Positions 20,217 to 29,563 of a stretch of 64,000 nt of DNA are shown here, piece after piece. The notes beneath the pieces were generated by a model. It did not search any database. It saw nothing but the letters and a program-made list of their open reading frames with translations, and was not told where the DNA came from. Origin of the DNA: Microbacterium testaceum (GTDB lineage Bacteria > Actinomycetota > Actinomycetes > Actinomycetales > Microbacteriaceae). Position 1 is the first letter of the stretch. Each line of letters starts with the position of its first letter. The position numbers and the translations under genes were made by a program. The stretch covers positions 1 to 64,000 of the forward strand of contig NZ_BJML01000008.1 in NCBI RefSeq assembly GCF_006539145.1, given 5' to 3'.

Positions 20217-20714
20217 TCAACCGGCGCAGGCCGTAGCGGCCTCGGTGAAGCTCGCCTGCAGCGTGCTGATCTGGTCGCTGAGGCCGCTGGCCTTGGACGG
20301 GTCGGCCACGACGGTCTCGAGGTACGCGGCGTAGTCGTTCAGTGCGCCGCTCGCCTTCTGGGCGGAGGGCGCGATCTCTTCATTCGTGATCGACGAGAAC
20401 TGCGTGCCCACGTCGGAAGCGAGCTGCTTGAACGCCGTCAACGTCGCCTGCGGGTCGGAGCTGTTGACCGTGCTGCCCGCACCGCTGACGGCCTGGAACT
20501 GTTCGCGCACGATGTCGCAGGCCTCTGCCTTGGTCTGGTCACCGGCGGGCGCCGACGGCGTCGCGGGTGCCGTCGTCTCCTGTGTCGTCGTGGTGCCGCC
20601 GTCGGCCATGCTGTCGTCACTCGACTAGGCAGTTCCTGAGCCGCCCGAGCAGCCGGCGAGAAGGAGCAGCGCCGAGGCTGCGACGAGAGCGAATGGAGCG
20701 CGCTTGATGATCAT
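20217..20714 (-). pseudogene. Lipoprotein gene interrupted by an amber codon
   Basis: Read from ATG 20714, the first 29 codons encode a complete lipoprotein signal peptide with LLLLAGC and Cys 22, then SGGSGTA, then a TAG at 20627-20625. The same frame continues open for 135 more codons to the stop at 20217, with SSDDSMADGGTTTTQETTAP next. That is the Ser/Thr/Pro-rich linker expected after a lipidated Cys, and it leads to a helical domain of about 100 residues. A GGGGGGA ribosome site precedes ATG 20714. Translation from an internal ATG at 20609 would give a 130-residue protein without export signal. A recent point mutation, a sequencing error or readthrough are all possible. The function is unknown. 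Confidence 0.75.
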
Positions 20715-20783
20715 GTGAGTCCCCCCAAAGGTCACGTCCGGGCGTCACATGGCCCGGATTACTCCGACGGTATCGATCCGGGG

Positions 20784-20819
20784 CGCGCGCAGGCCAATTC
20801 ACCCCTGCCCTTGCGCGCG
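20784..20819 (-). terminator. Possible weak terminator after the acyl-CoA ligase gene
   Basis: An 8-bp repeat CGCGCGCA / TGCGCGCG with a 20-base loop lies about 25 bases past the ligase stop. There is no T tract, so support is weak. Confidence 0.3.
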
Positions 20820-20844
20820 GGGCCCGGATGTAGCAGGGGAATCG

Positions 20845-22524
20845 TCAGCCCTCGAGAAGTCGGTCGCGTACCTGGCGGCGCAGCACCTTGCCGATCAGCG
20901 AGCGGGGGAGCTCATCGACCACCACGATGCGCTTGGGCACCTTGTACGGCGTCAGGATGCCGCGTGCGAACGCTCGCACCGCTTCGGCGTCGAAGTCGTC
21001 CGGCGTCGACGGCACCACGGCTGCGACGACCTCCTCGCCGGAGTGCTCGCTCGGCATGCCGATGACCGCGACATCTGCGACCGAGGGATGCTGGTGCAGA
21101 ACGTTCTCGACCTCGGTCGGGGCGACGTTGAACCCGCCCGTGATGATGAGCTCCTTGATGCGGTCGACGATGCGGACGAATCCGCCATCGTCGATCGTGA
21201 CGATGTCGCCGGTGCGGAACCACCCGTCGACGAAGACCGCCTCGGTCTCTTCTGGTTTGCCGTAATAGCCCGAGAACACCTGGGGGCCGCGCACGAGCAG
21301 CTCGCCGCGCTCGACGTCGATGCGCGGGTCGTCGGGGTCGACGACCCGGCATTCGGTACCGGGGAGAGGCAGACCGACGGTGCCCGCAACCCGGTTGGCC
21401 GCGACGGGGTTGGCCATGAGCACGGGGGAGCACTCGCTCAGCCCGTACCCCTCGACGAGGAACCCACCCGTCGCCTGTTCGAACGGTACGACGAGGGAGT
21501 GCGGGAGCGCCATGGCCCCCGAGATGGCGACGTCGGTTCCGGTGAGGGACACCCCCCTCTCGTCCGCCGCCGCGAGCAGCCGCTCTGCGATCGGCGGGAC
21601 CAGCGGCAGGAAGGTCGCGGGGTGCTTCTTCGTCACCTCCAGGACGAGGTCGGGGTCGAACTTCGGGAAGAGCACCAGACGCGCGCCCATGGACATCGCG
21701 AAGGTCAGGCACAGCGTCAACCCGTAGGCGTGGAACATCGGGAGCACCGCGTAGACGACGCAGCCCTCACCGCGCACGATCTGCGGCACCCATGCCCGCG
21801 CTTGAGCGGCGTTGGCGAGGAGGTTCGCGTGGGTGAGCATCGCCCCCTTGGGGGTTCCGGTCGTGCCGCTCGTGTACTGGATGATCGCCAGGTCCGTCGA
21901 GCCCGGCCGCGGGTGCGTCTCGGGAAGGGGGGCGTGGCGGAGGAGGTCCGCCCAGTCGTTGGCATCCCGTGTCTTCGTCGTCAGGGCGGCGCGGGCTTCG
22001 CGCGCCCGGGGGATCGGCAGGCGCAGGGCGAGGCGGGTGCGCATCGGCATGGCCGTTGTCACATCGACGGACACGAGCGTGTCGACTCGTAGATCGGCGG
22101 GGAAGTCCTGCACGGTGGCGACGACCTTGCTCCACACGATCGCGTGCTTGGCGCCGTGGTCCTCGAACTGCTTGCGCAGCTCGCGCGGCGTGTAGAGCGG
22201 GTTGTGCTCGACGACGACCGCACCGAGGCGCAGCACGGCGTAGAACGCCACGATGTGCTGCGGGCAGTTCGGCAGCACGATGGCGACCGGGTCTCCTGCG
22301 ACGACTCCCCGCTCGGCGAGAGCGGCCGCGACGCGGGCGATCTGGGCTGACATCTCGGCGTAGGTGGTCTCGCGGCCGAAGAACTGCAGGGCCGGGGCGT
22401 CCGGATAATCCCGTACCGAGGCGTCGACGATGTCGACGAGAGACCCGCTCTGAGGGTCCAGATCTTCGGGCACCCCCGCGGCGTAGCTCGAGGTCCAGGG
22501 GCGCGGCGGATCGAAACTCGTCAC
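20845..22524 (-). CDS. Long-chain fatty-acid--CoA ligase (FadD-like)
   Basis: A 559-residue AMP-forming acyl-CoA synthetase, acting on fatty acids at the membrane face. It has the P-loop segment IIQYTSGTTGTPKGAMLTHANL near residue 205, the A5 motif GYGLSECSPV, the A8 hinge region GWFRTGDIVTIDDGGFVRIVDRIKELIITGG and the C-terminal catalytic Lys in PRSLIGKVLRR. Chain-length preference cannot be read. The GTG start lies six bases after TAGGCT on the same strand with no ribosome site, so the message is probably leaderless. It is divergent from gatC with only 72 bases between the starts. Confidence 0.93.
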   Translation of the reverse strand: MTSFDPPRPWTSSYAAGVPEDLDPQSGSLVDIVDASVRDYPDAPALQFFGRETTYAEMSAQIARVAAALAERGVVAGDPVAIVLPNCPQHIVAFYAVLRLGAVVVEHNPLYTPRELRKQFEDHGAKHAIVWSKVVATVQDFPADLRVDTLVSVDVTTAMPMRTRLALRLPIPRAREARAALTTKTRDANDWADLLRHAPLPETHPRPGSTDLAIIQYTSGTTGTPKGAMLTHANLLANAAQARAWVPQIVRGEGCVVYAVLPMFHAYGLTLCLTFAMSMGARLVLFPKFDPDLVLEVTKKHPATFLPLVPPIAERLLAAADERGVSLTGTDVAISGAMALPHSLVVPFEQATGGFLVEGYGLSECSPVLMANPVAANRVAGTVGLPLPGTECRVVDPDDPRIDVERGELLVRGPQVFSGYYGKPEETEAVFVDGWFRTGDIVTIDDGGFVRIVDRIKELIITGGFNVAPTEVENVLHQHPSVADVAVIGMPSEHSGEEVVAAVVPSTPDDFDAEAVRAFARGILTPYKVPKRIVVVDELPRSLIGKVLRRQVRDRLLEG

Positions 22525-22530
22525 GCGGCC

Positions 22531-22536
22531 AGCCTA
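22531..22536 (-). promoter_or_regulatory. Leaderless -10 of the acyl-CoA ligase gene (TAGGCT)
   Basis: TAGGCT on the minus strand ends six bases before the GTG at 22524. Confidence 0.5.
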
Positions 22537-22584
22537 GGGCGAGCGCGCGACGGGGTCGAGGCGGGCGCGGCACGGTGCGCGAAC

Positions 22585-22590
22585 TAGACT
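22585..22590 (+). promoter_or_regulatory. Leaderless -10 of gatCAB (TAGACT)
   Basis: TAGACT ends six bases before the gatC GTG at 22597, with no ribosome site between. Confidence 0.55.
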
Positions 22591-22596
22591 GACCGA

Positions 22597-22896
22597 GTGT
22601 CTGAAATCACTCCTGATCTCGTGCGCCATCTCGGTGTGCTCGCCCGGATCCAGTTGAGCGACGAGGAGGTCCAGAGCCTGACCGGCCAGCTGGATGCCAT
22701 CGTCGACAACATTGCGAAGGTGTCCGAGGTGGCGACCCCCGAGGTCGTCGCGACGAGCCACCCGATCCCGCTCGAGAACGTCTTCCGCCCCGACGTCGTG
22801 CAGCAGCAGCTGACGCGCGAGCAGGTGCTGCGGAATGCCCCGGACCAGGCCGACGGCCGATTCCGCGTGACCGCGATCCTGGGAGAAGAGCAGTGA
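22597..22896 (+). CDS. gatC: Aspartyl/glutamyl-tRNA amidotransferase subunit C
   Basis: The 99-residue GatC subunit stabilises the GatA-GatB complex that converts Glu-tRNA-Gln (and Asp-tRNA-Asn) to the amide form. It has the family pattern [21 protein letters not shown] at the N-terminus and [11 protein letters not shown] at the end. It heads the gatC-gatA-gatB operon and overlaps gatA by four bases. The GTG is placed six bases after TAGACT, giving a leaderless start for the operon. Confidence 0.95.
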   Translation: MSEITPDLVRHLGVLARIQLSDEEVQSLTGQLDAIVDNIAKVSEVATPEVVATSHPIPLENVFRPDVVQQQLTREQVLRNAPDQADGRFRVTAILGEEQ

Positions 22897-24413
22897 CCGA
22901 TCTCACCCGCCTGACCGCCGCCGAACTGGCTGCCAAGCTGTCGTCGTCCGAGGTCTCGAGCGTCGAGGCGACGCAGGCTCACCTGGATCGCATCGCCGCC
23001 GTGGACGGCGCCGTGCACGCGTTCCTGCACGTGAGCGACCACGCTCTCGAGGTCGCGGCCGATATCGACCGCCGTCGCGCTGCCGGCGAGCAGCTCCACG
23101 AGCTCGCGGGGGTCCCGCTGGCGATCAAGGACGTGCTCGTCACGACCGACATGCCCTCGACGAGTGGTTCCAAGATCCTCGAGGGCTACATGTCGCCCTA
23201 CGACGCCACCGTCGTCGCGCGGTCTCGCGCCGCGGGTCTCGTGCCGCTCGGCAAGACCAACATGGACGAGTTCGCCATGGGCTCCTCGACCGAGTTCTCG
23301 GCGTACGGCGCCACGCACAACCCCTGGGACCTCGATCGCATCCCCGGCGGGTCCGGCGGAGGATCCGCCGCTGCCGTCGCCGCCTTCGAGGCGCCCCTCG
23401 CCCTCGGCTCCGACACCGGTGGCTCGATTCGCCAGCCCGCGCACGTCACCGGCACGGTGGGCGTGAAGCCCACGTACGGCGGGGTCAGCCGGTACGGCGC
23501 GATCGCTCTGGCATCCAGCCTCGATCAGGTCGGGCCGGTCACGCGCACCGTGCTCGACGCGGGGCTCTTGCACGACGTCATCGGAGGGCACGACGCGAAC
23601 GATTCGACGTCGCTTTCGGACGCGTGGCCCTCGTTCGCCGCGGCCGCCCGCGAGGGAGCGACCGGTCAGGTGCTCACAGGCCTCAAGGTCGGCGTCATCC
23701 GCGAACTCGACGACCGCGGCTTCCAGAAAGGCGTGTCGGACTCGTTCCGCGCGTCGCTGGCGGCCATGGAGGCGCAGGGCGCCGAGATCGTCGAGATCAG
23801 CGCCCCGCACTTCGAGTACGGCGTCGCCGCGTACTACCTGATCCTGCCCGCCGAGGCCTCGAGCAACCTGGCGAAGTTCGACTCCGTGCGCTTCGGCATG
23901 CGGGTGACCCCGCAGGGAGCAGCCACGGTAGAGAACGTCATGGCCGCGACGCGTGACGCCGGCTTCGGCCCCGAGGTCAAGCGCCGCATCATCCTCGGCA
24001 CGTACGCCCTGTCGGCGGGTTACTACGACGCCTACTACGGCAGCGCGCAGAAGGTGCGCACGCTCATCCAGCAGGATTTCGACACCGCCTTCGCGCAGGT
24101 CGACGTGATCGCGACCCCCTCGGCGCCGACCACGGCGTTCCGCCTGGGCGAGAAGATCGACGACCCGTTGCAGATGTACCTCAACGACGTGACGACGATC
24201 CCCGCGAACCTCGCGGGCGTTCCCGGCATCTCGGTTCCCAGCGGTCTCGCGGCCGAGGACGGCCTGCCCGTCGGCATCCAGTTCCTCGCTCCCGCTCGCG
24301 AAGACGCGCGTCTGTACCGCGTCGGCGCGGCTCTCGAGGCGCTGCTGGTCGACCAGTGGGGCGGACCTCTTCTCGACAAAGCCCCTTCCCTCACGAACGG
24401 AGCGTCGCTCTGA
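22893..24413 (+). CDS. gatA: Aspartyl/glutamyl-tRNA amidotransferase subunit A
   Basis: The 506-residue amidase subunit releases ammonia from glutamine and passes it to GatB. The amidase triad is visible: Lys in LAIKDVLVT (near 77), the Gly/Ser-rich stretch [15 protein letters not shown] with the cis-Ser (near 153), and the nucleophile Ser in [11 protein letters not shown] (near 177). Length is normal. The ATG overlaps gatC by four bases and the stop shares a base with the gatB start. Confidence 0.97.
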   Translation: MTDLTRLTAAELAAKLSSSEVSSVEATQAHLDRIAAVDGAVHAFLHVSDHALEVAADIDRRRAAGEQLHELAGVPLAIKDVLVTTDMPSTSGSKILEGYMSPYDATVVARSRAAGLVPLGKTNMDEFAMGSSTEFSAYGATHNPWDLDRIPGGSGGGSAAAVAAFEAPLALGSDTGGSIRQPAHVTGTVGVKPTYGGVSRYGAIALASSLDQVGPVTRTVLDAGLLHDVIGGHDANDSTSLSDAWPSFAAAAREGATGQVLTGLKVGVIRELDDRGFQKGVSDSFRASLAAMEAQGAEIVEISAPHFEYGVAAYYLILPAEASSNLAKFDSVRFGMRVTPQGAATVENVMAATRDAGFGPEVKRRIILGTYALSAGYYDAYYGSAQKVRTLIQQDFDTAFAQVDVIATPSAPTTAFRLGEKIDDPLQMYLNDVTTIPANLAGVPGISVPSGLAAEDGLPVGIQFLAPAREDARLYRVGAALEALLVDQWGGPLLDKAPSLTNGASL

Positions 24414-25927
24414 TGGCGAAAGACGCACTCATGGACTTCGACGAGGCGCTCGAGCTGTTCGAGCCGGTCCTCGGCTTCGAGGTGCACGTCGAGCTGAACA
24501 CGGCGACCAAGATGTTCTCGGCCGCGCCGAATCCGGCGAACGAAGCCCACCACGGCGCCGAGCCGAACACCCTTGTCGCGCCGGTGGACATGGGTCTTCC
24601 CGGCGCCCTGCCGGTGGTGAACGCCGAGGCGATCCGTTCGTCGATCAGCCTGGGCCTCGCCCTCGGCTGCTCCATCGCACCGTCGAGCCGGTTCGCGCGG
24701 AAGAACTACTTCTACCCCGACCTCGGCAAGAACTATCAGATCTCGCAGTACGACGAGCCGATCGCCTTCGAGGGCTCGGTCGAGGTCGAGCTCGAAGACG
24801 GCACGATCGTCACCGTGCCGATCGAGCGCGCGCACATGGAAGAAGACGCGGGCAAGCTCACCCACATGGGTGGCTCGACCGGTCGTATCCAGGGCGCCGA
24901 GTACTCGCTCGTCGACTACAACCGCGCCGGCGTCCCGCTCGTCGAGATCGTCACCAAGCCGATCTTCGGCGCCGAGCACTCGGCCCCGGCCCTGGCGAAG
25001 GCGTACGTCGCCACGATCCGCGACATCGTGCGCGGTCTCGGAATCTCCGAAGCCAAGCTCGAGCGCGGAAACCTCCGCTGCGACGCCAACGTGTCCCTGC
25101 GTCCCCGGGGCCAGGAGAAGCTCGGTACCCGCACCGAGACGAAGAACGTCAACTCGATGCGCTCGGTCGAGCGCGCCGTGAGGTACGAGATCCAGCGTCA
25201 GGCGGCGATCCTCGCCAAGGGCGGCACCATCACGCAAGAGACGCGTCACTGGCACGAGGACACCGGGCGTACCTCGCCCGGTCGCCCGAAGTCGGATGCC
25301 GACGACTACCGCTACTTCCCCGAGCCGGACCTGCTCCCGGTCGTGCCCGCTCCGGAACTGATCGAAGAGCTGCGCGCCGCCCTCCCCGAGCCCCCGGCCG
25401 CGCGTCGTCGGCGACTGAAGGCCGAGTGGGGCTTCACCGACCTCGAGTTCCAGGACGTCGCGAACGGTGGTCTGCTCGACGCGGTGGCCGACACCATCTC
25501 CGCGGGCGCTGCGCCCGCGTCGGCGCGCAAGTGGTGGACGGGGGAGATCACCCGCGTCGCCAACGCGCAGGAGCGAGACGCAGCCGACCTCGTGTCGCCC
25601 GAGAACGTCGCCGCGCTGCAGAGGTTGATCGACGCCGGAACCCTCACCGACAAACTCGCGCGTCAGGTGCTCGAGGGCGTCATCGCCGGCGAGGGCACCC
25701 CGCAAGAGGTGGTGGACGCGCGCGGTCTCGCCGTCGTCTCCGACGATGGAGCGCTCATCGCCGCGATCGACGAAGCGCTCGCGGCTCAGCCCGATGTGCT
25801 CGCCAAGATCCGCGACGGCAAGGTGCAGGCCGCCGGTGCCGTCATCGGCGCGGTCATGAAGGCGATGAAGGGCCAGGCCGACGCCGCGCGCGTGCGTGAG
25901 TTGGTCCTCGAGCGCGCCGCTCAGTAA
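24413..25927 (+). CDS. gatB: Aspartyl/glutamyl-tRNA amidotransferase subunit B
   Basis: The 504-residue kinase/transamidase subunit phosphorylates and amidates the mischarged tRNA. Motifs include [56 protein letters not shown] and the C-terminal YqeY-like tail domain that binds tRNA (near 360-504). The frame is open 57 bases further upstream, but ATG 24413 overlaps the gatA stop (TGATG) and matches the family N-terminus. It ends before a strong terminator. Confidence 0.97.
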   Translation: MAKDALMDFDEALELFEPVLGFEVHVELNTATKMFSAAPNPANEAHHGAEPNTLVAPVDMGLPGALPVVNAEAIRSSISLGLALGCSIAPSSRFARKNYFYPDLGKNYQISQYDEPIAFEGSVEVELEDGTIVTVPIERAHMEEDAGKLTHMGGSTGRIQGAEYSLVDYNRAGVPLVEIVTKPIFGAEHSAPALAKAYVATIRDIVRGLGISEAKLERGNLRCDANVSLRPRGQEKLGTRTETKNVNSMRSVERAVRYEIQRQAAILAKGGTITQETRHWHEDTGRTSPGRPKSDADDYRYFPEPDLLPVVPAPELIEELRAALPEPPAARRRRLKAEWGFTDLEFQDVANGGLLDAVADTISAGAAPASARKWWTGEITRVANAQERDAADLVSPENVAALQRLIDAGTLTDKLARQVLEGVIAGEGTPQEVVDARGLAVVSDDGALIAAIDEALAAQPDVLAKIRDGKVQAAGAVIGAVMKAMKGQADAARVRELVLERAAQ

Positions 25928-25932
25928 GACAC

Positions 25933-25982
25933 CGGATGCCACGACCGCGGCCGTCTCGTACGGCTCGGGGTCGTGGCATCCG
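25933..25982 (+). terminator. Terminator after gatB, built on GGATGCC
   Basis: A perfect 14-bp stem CGGATGCCACGACC / GGTCGTGGCATCCG with a 22-base loop follows the gatB stop by five bases. The outer stem is the heptamer GGATGCC and its complement. Confidence 0.75.
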
Positions 25983-26045
25983 TCATTCCGGGCTCCGACG
26001 CCCGCGCCGGGGCCGATGTCGGAGGTCCGAGGGAGAATGGATGCC

Positions 26046-27302
26046 ATGGGACGAGGCGACGGATCGGGACGCATCGTCTCGCGCCCCGACGCCGACGACA
26101 CGGGTACGGGCATCCTGCACGTCGATATGGACGCCTTCTTCGCGTCGGTCGCCGTGCTCGACGACCCCTCGCTCGCGGGCAAGCCCTTGATCATCGGCGG
26201 GTCCGAGGGGCGCGGTGTCGTCTCGAGCGCCTCGTACGAGGCGCGCCGCTACGGGGTGAGATCGGCCATGCCGGTCGCCATCGCCCTGCGCCTCTGCCCG
26301 ACGGCGATCGTCGTGAACCCGCCGTACCACCGGTACACCGAGATGTCGCGTCAGGTCATGGCGATCTTCCACGACGTCACGCCGCTCGTCGAACCGCTGT
26401 CGATCGATGAGGCCTTCCTCGACGTCCGCGGCGCACGCCGGCTGTGGGGCAGTCCCGGCACGATCGCGCGCGACCTCCGCGCGCGAGTGAAGGCCGAGAC
26501 GGGTCTCACCTGCAGCATCGGTGTCGCCGCCACCAAGCACGTCGCCAAGATGGCCTCGACGATCTCGAAGCCCGACGGTCTGCTCGTCGTGGCCGCCGCC
26601 GACACCGAGGCCTTCCTCCGCCCCCGATCGGTGCGGGCGCTGTGGGGCGTGGGGCCGAAGGCCGCCGAGGCGCTCGAATCGCGCGGCATCCGTCTCGTCT
26701 CCGACATCCTCGACACCCCGCGGCACGCGCTCGACCAGGTGCTCGGCGCGGCGATGGGGGAGCGCATCTGGCACCTCTCCCGCGGGATCGACGCGCGCGA
26801 GGTGCACACGGGGCGTTCCGAGAAGAGCATCGGACACGAAGAGACGTTCCACACCGACATCTCCGACACGCGCCTGCTGCACGTCGAGCTGCGACGACTG
26901 GCCGACCGCGTCGGAGCCCGCCTCCGCGGCCAGCAGTACGAGGCGTCGACGATCGCGATCAAGGTCCGCTTCTCCGACTTCACGACGCTGAGCCGGTCGC
27001 GCACGCTGAACGAACCGACTTCTGTCGGCCAACGCATCGGCGACGCCGCGATCGAGCTCTTCGACTCCCTCGACCGGCGACAGGCCGTGCGCCTGGTCGG
27101 TGTGCGAGGCGAGAAGTTGAAGCCCGCGGCGATGGCGGCGACGCTGTGGGACGACGACGCCGAGTGGCGCCGCGTCGAGGGCGCTCTCGACGGCGCCACC
27201 GCGCGCTTCGGCCGCGGAGCGGTGACGAGAGGATCGCTCCTGGGCCCGTCGCGCGGCGGGGGAGCCCTGCCGACGAACCCGCGACCGTCCTACGACCACT
27301 GA
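26046..27302 (+). CDS. dinB: DNA polymerase IV (Y family)
   Basis: A 418-residue translesion polymerase. It shows the N-terminal catalytic segment ILHVDMDAFFASVAVLDDPSL, the second acidic pair LSIDEAFLDV (near 115), SIGVAATKHVAKMAS, helix-hairpin-helix VRALWGVGPKAAEALESRGI and a little-finger domain. No C-terminal beta-clamp peptide was recognised, and the tail after about residue 395 is Gly/Arg/Pro-rich. ATG 26046 has GGGAG ten bases upstream; an in-frame ATG at 26037 with GGAGG upstream is an equal alternative. It stands alone after the gatCAB terminator. Confidence 0.92.
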   Translation: MGRGDGSGRIVSRPDADDTGTGILHVDMDAFFASVAVLDDPSLAGKPLIIGGSEGRGVVSSASYEARRYGVRSAMPVAIALRLCPTAIVVNPPYHRYTEMSRQVMAIFHDVTPLVEPLSIDEAFLDVRGARRLWGSPGTIARDLRARVKAETGLTCSIGVAATKHVAKMASTISKPDGLLVVAAADTEAFLRPRSVRALWGVGPKAAEALESRGIRLVSDILDTPRHALDQVLGAAMGERIWHLSRGIDAREVHTGRSEKSIGHEETFHTDISDTRLLHVELRRLADRVGARLRGQQYEASTIAIKVRFSDFTTLSRSRTLNEPTSVGQRIGDAAIELFDSLDRRQAVRLVGVRGEKLKPAAMAATLWDDDAEWRRVEGALDGATARFGRGAVTRGSLLGPSRGGGALPTNPRPSYDH

Positions 27303-27387
27303 GGCGACACCGGGCGAGGTCCGTCGCCGCCGATGGCACGCGCGGACACCGGACGCAACGCCCCTGGGCTGCTCGCCGGCGGGCCGC

Positions 27388-27393
27388 TACGGT
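27388..27393 (+). promoter_or_regulatory. Leaderless -10 (TACGGT)
   Basis: TACGGT ends six bases before the ATG at 27400. Confidence 0.45.
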
Positions 27394-27399
27394 GGGCTC

Positions 27400-27720
27400 A
27401 TGCCCAACATCGCATTGGAACTCGGCAAGCAGGCCACGAGCTTCGGCGTCACCTCCGCCTACGGCGAGCAGCAGGACGTCGACGGCGTGCGCATCGTCCC
27501 CGTCGCCCTCGTCTGGGCCGGCTATGGCGGGGGATCCGACGAGCAGGGGAACGGCGGTGGCGGCGGGGGCGGTTACACGCTTCCGCTCGGCGCCTACATC
27601 CGTCGCGGCGACGACCTGCGGTTCGACCCGAATCTCGTCTCGCTGCTCGCCGTCGGCATCCCGTTCGTGTGGGTGGCCGGCCGAGCCCTCAGCCGTGTCA
27701 TCCGCGCTCTCAAGAAGTAG
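27400..27720 (+). CDS. GerW/YtfJ-like small protein
   Basis: A 106-residue protein with the layout of the GerW (sporulation protein YtfJ) family: an N-terminal alpha/beta part with GVRIVPVALVWAGYGGG near residue 30, a Gly-rich stretch, then YTLPLGAYIRRGDDLRFDP and a C-terminal hydrophobic segment (LLAVGIPFVWVAGRAL). Such proteins are common in non-sporulating actinobacteria, where their role is unknown. The 3' end overlaps the kinase gene by 26 bases. The ATG lies six bases after TACGGT. Confidence 0.65.
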   Translation: MPNIALELGKQATSFGVTSAYGEQQDVDGVRIVPVALVWAGYGGGSDEQGNGGGGGGGYTLPLGAYIRRGDDLRFDPNLVSLLAVGIPFVWVAGRALSRVIRALKK

Positions 27721-28288
27721 CGCAGACCCGGTCGACGACGCCCTCACGGCGGCGGTGGCTGCCGTGTCGGCACGCGTCGTCGCGGTGGGCGCCGCGAATC
27801 CCGTCGTCGTCCTCGACGGCCGCAGCGGCGCGGGGAAGAGCTCCCTGGCCCGGCGCCTCGTCGCGACGTGGCCGGGCCGCAGTCGCGTGCAGCTCGTTGC
27901 GCTCGACGATGTCTACCCGGGGTGGGATGGCCTGGCCGACGGCGTCGACTACGCCCGACGGACGATACTCTCGCCTCACGCGCGCGGTCTCGTCGGCGTC
28001 TGGGAGAGATGGGATTGGGAGACGGGTTCGCGCGCGGAGGCCTATGCCGTCGATCCCTCGCTGCCGCTGCTCGTGGAGGGCGCCGGCCTTCTGACTCCCG
28101 AGGTCGCTCGGGTCGCGGACGTGTCGGTGTGGGTGGATGCCCCGCTGTCGTCGCGGAAGACGCGTGCCCTCGGTCGCGACGGCGAGACCTACCGCCCTCA
28201 CTGGGACCGGTGGGCCGCGCAAGAGGAGCACCACCTCGCCGCCCACGATCCCGCGCACCTCGCCGACCTCGTCGTCACCATCCCGTGA
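27695..28288 (+). CDS. P-loop kinase, uridine-kinase-like
   Basis: A 197-residue cytoplasmic P-loop protein. Walker A is DGRSGAGKSSLARRL near residue 34. LDDVYPGWDGLADGVDY near 62 matches the substrate loop of small nucleoside/uridine-kinase-like enzymes, and LLVEGAGLL is the strand with the base. The lid region holds RDGETYRPHWDRW. Substrate unknown. The start is uncertain: GTG 27695 is the first start in frame that fits and it overlaps the preceding gene by 26 bases. It is followed after 16 bases by a small exported-protein gene. Confidence 0.75.
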   Translation: MSSALSRSSADPVDDALTAAVAAVSARVVAVGAANPVVVLDGRSGAGKSSLARRLVATWPGRSRVQLVALDDVYPGWDGLADGVDYARRTILSPHARGLVGVWERWDWETGSRAEAYAVDPSLPLLVEGAGLLTPEVARVADVSVWVDAPLSSRKTRALGRDGETYRPHWDRWAAQEEHHLAAHDPAHLADLVVTIP

Positions 28289-28304
28289 CGATCGGTCACA
28301 CGGC

Positions 28305-28769
28305 ATGATCCGGCTGACCAGAACGAGGCGCGTGTGGCTTGCGTCGTTGGGCGTTGCCGTCGTGGTGGCATCGATCGCGTCTCGGGCGGTCGCAGAAGCA
28401 CCCGCTCCGCTCGAGCGCGAGGGAGATCGGGCCGCGTCGGCCTACGCGGACGGGGAGGTCCTTGAACAGCTGCGACGCCTGGCTGCCGTCCCCGGTGCTC
28501 CCCCTGGCGACGTCGCCGCCTTTTTCGGCCGTCCCGCATCGCCCGGCGAGACACTCTTCCCCTTCGACCTGCGGCTGCTTTCGCAAAAAGGCGACGTCTT
28601 CGTGGCGGCCGCCTACCGCTTCGAACGAGACGCGAGCCTCCTCTGGCGGACAGGCGACTACTGGGGCCAGGCGTGCCGGCGGTACGTGGTCCAGCCCTCT
28701 CGCGTCACGAGTGAGCCCATCGAGTGTCCCCCGGAAGCACCGGAATGGCCGACGGGTCGGGGCGACTGA
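28305..28769 (+). CDS. Exported protein of unknown function
   Basis: A 154-residue protein with a basic start (MIRLTRTRRVW) and a hydrophobic stretch to about residue 27 ending SRAVAEAPA, a likely signal peptide or single anchor. The mature part has two Cys near its end (GQACRRYVV and IECPPEAPEW), which could form a disulfide. No family recognised. It follows the kinase gene by 16 bases and ends 12 bases from the convergent DUF2017 gene. Confidence 0.65.
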   Translation: MIRLTRTRRVWLASLGVAVVVASIASRAVAEAPAPLEREGDRAASAYADGEVLEQLRRLAAVPGAPPGDVAAFFGRPASPGETLFPFDLRLLSQKGDVFVAAAYRFERDASLLWRTGDYWGQACRRYVVQPSRVTSEPIECPPEAPEWPTGRGD

Positions 28770-28781
28770 CGAGAAGGGGCG

Positions 28782-29264
28782 TCAGGATCTGTCGAGAGCG
28801 GCCATGAGGCCGTCGAGGCGATATCCGATCCAGTCGTACACGCCGTATCGAGGATCCTCGGGGTCGTGATCGTCGTCGTTCCGGATGCCGAGACGCGTCG
28901 CCATGACCAGCCGGAGCGCCGACAGGGTTCGCATCCAGGCGAGCGCCTCCGTCTCGCCGAGGGCCACGGCGATCGTCGCGTCGGGGTCGCTGTCGGGGTC
29001 GAGATCGGCGCCGTCGAGCCCCAGCGTGTGCAGCACGGTCGCGACATCCTGAGACCGGCGCTCGAGGATGTCGGAACCGGTGAGGCGGCGGAACTCGCGG
29101 CTCGCGGCAGCGTCGTCGGGGTACGCGTCGGGGAGCAGACGCTCGATGGCGGGGTCGTTCTCGGAGTGCGAGTCCGCAAGCAGATCGCGGAACTGTCCGA
29201 CGATGCCGGCGAGGTGAAGGGCCTCGAGTCCACTGATCTCGAGGACGACGATCCGCTCGCTCAC
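28782..29264 (-). CDS. DUF2017-family protein
   Basis: A 160-residue acidic, mostly helical protein of the actinobacterial DUF2017 family, usually encoded next to clpS as here. Landmarks are ISGLEALHLAGIVGQFRDLL at the start and RLGIRNDDDHDPEDPRYGVYDWIGY near the end. Its GTG overlaps the clpS stop by four bases, so translation is coupled. Function is unknown; a link to ClpS/ClpC-dependent proteolysis is inferred from gene order only. Confidence 0.8.
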   Translation of the reverse strand: MSERIVVLEISGLEALHLAGIVGQFRDLLADSHSENDPAIERLLPDAYPDDAAASREFRRLTGSDILERRSQDVATVLHTLGLDGADLDPDSDPDATIAVALGETEALAWMRTLSALRLVMATRLGIRNDDDHDPEDPRYGVYDWIGYRLDGLMAALDRS

Positions 29265-29563
29265 GCGGGATCCTTCCGGACGGTGGCCCACAAACCGAAG
29301 TCGTGCATCGCCTGCACGTGTGCTTCCATGACCTCTCGGGGCCCGCGGGCGACGACGGCGTGACCGTCGTGGTGTACGGCGAGCATCAGTCTGTTCGCGG
29401 TGGAGGCGTCGTAGCCGAAGTAGGTGCGGAAGATGTGGGTGACGTAGCTCATGAGGTTGACGGGGTCGTTCCACACGACCGTCTGCCAGGACGACGGGGG
29501 TGCGGCGGACAGGTTCGTTTCGCGTTCGATGTCGAGATCGGGAGTGGCCAGGCCCGCCATCAT
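29261..29563 (-). CDS. clpS: ATP-dependent Clp protease adaptor
   Basis: The 100-residue ClpS delivers N-degron substrates to ClpC/ClpP. The core VVWNDPVNLMSYVTHIFRTY begins near residue 27, with the Asp-Pro-Val pocket region, and VHHDGHAVVARGPREVMEAH is the typical second half. The frame extends upstream, but ATG 29563 overlaps the metallopeptidase stop (ATGA) and gives the normal length. Order on this strand is metallopeptidase, clpS, DUF2017, all overlapping. Confidence 0.93.
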   Translation of the reverse strand: MMAGLATPDLDIERETNLSAAPPSSWQTVVWNDPVNLMSYVTHIFRTYFGYDASTANRLMLAVHHDGHAVVARGPREVMEAHVQAMHDFGLWATVRKDPA

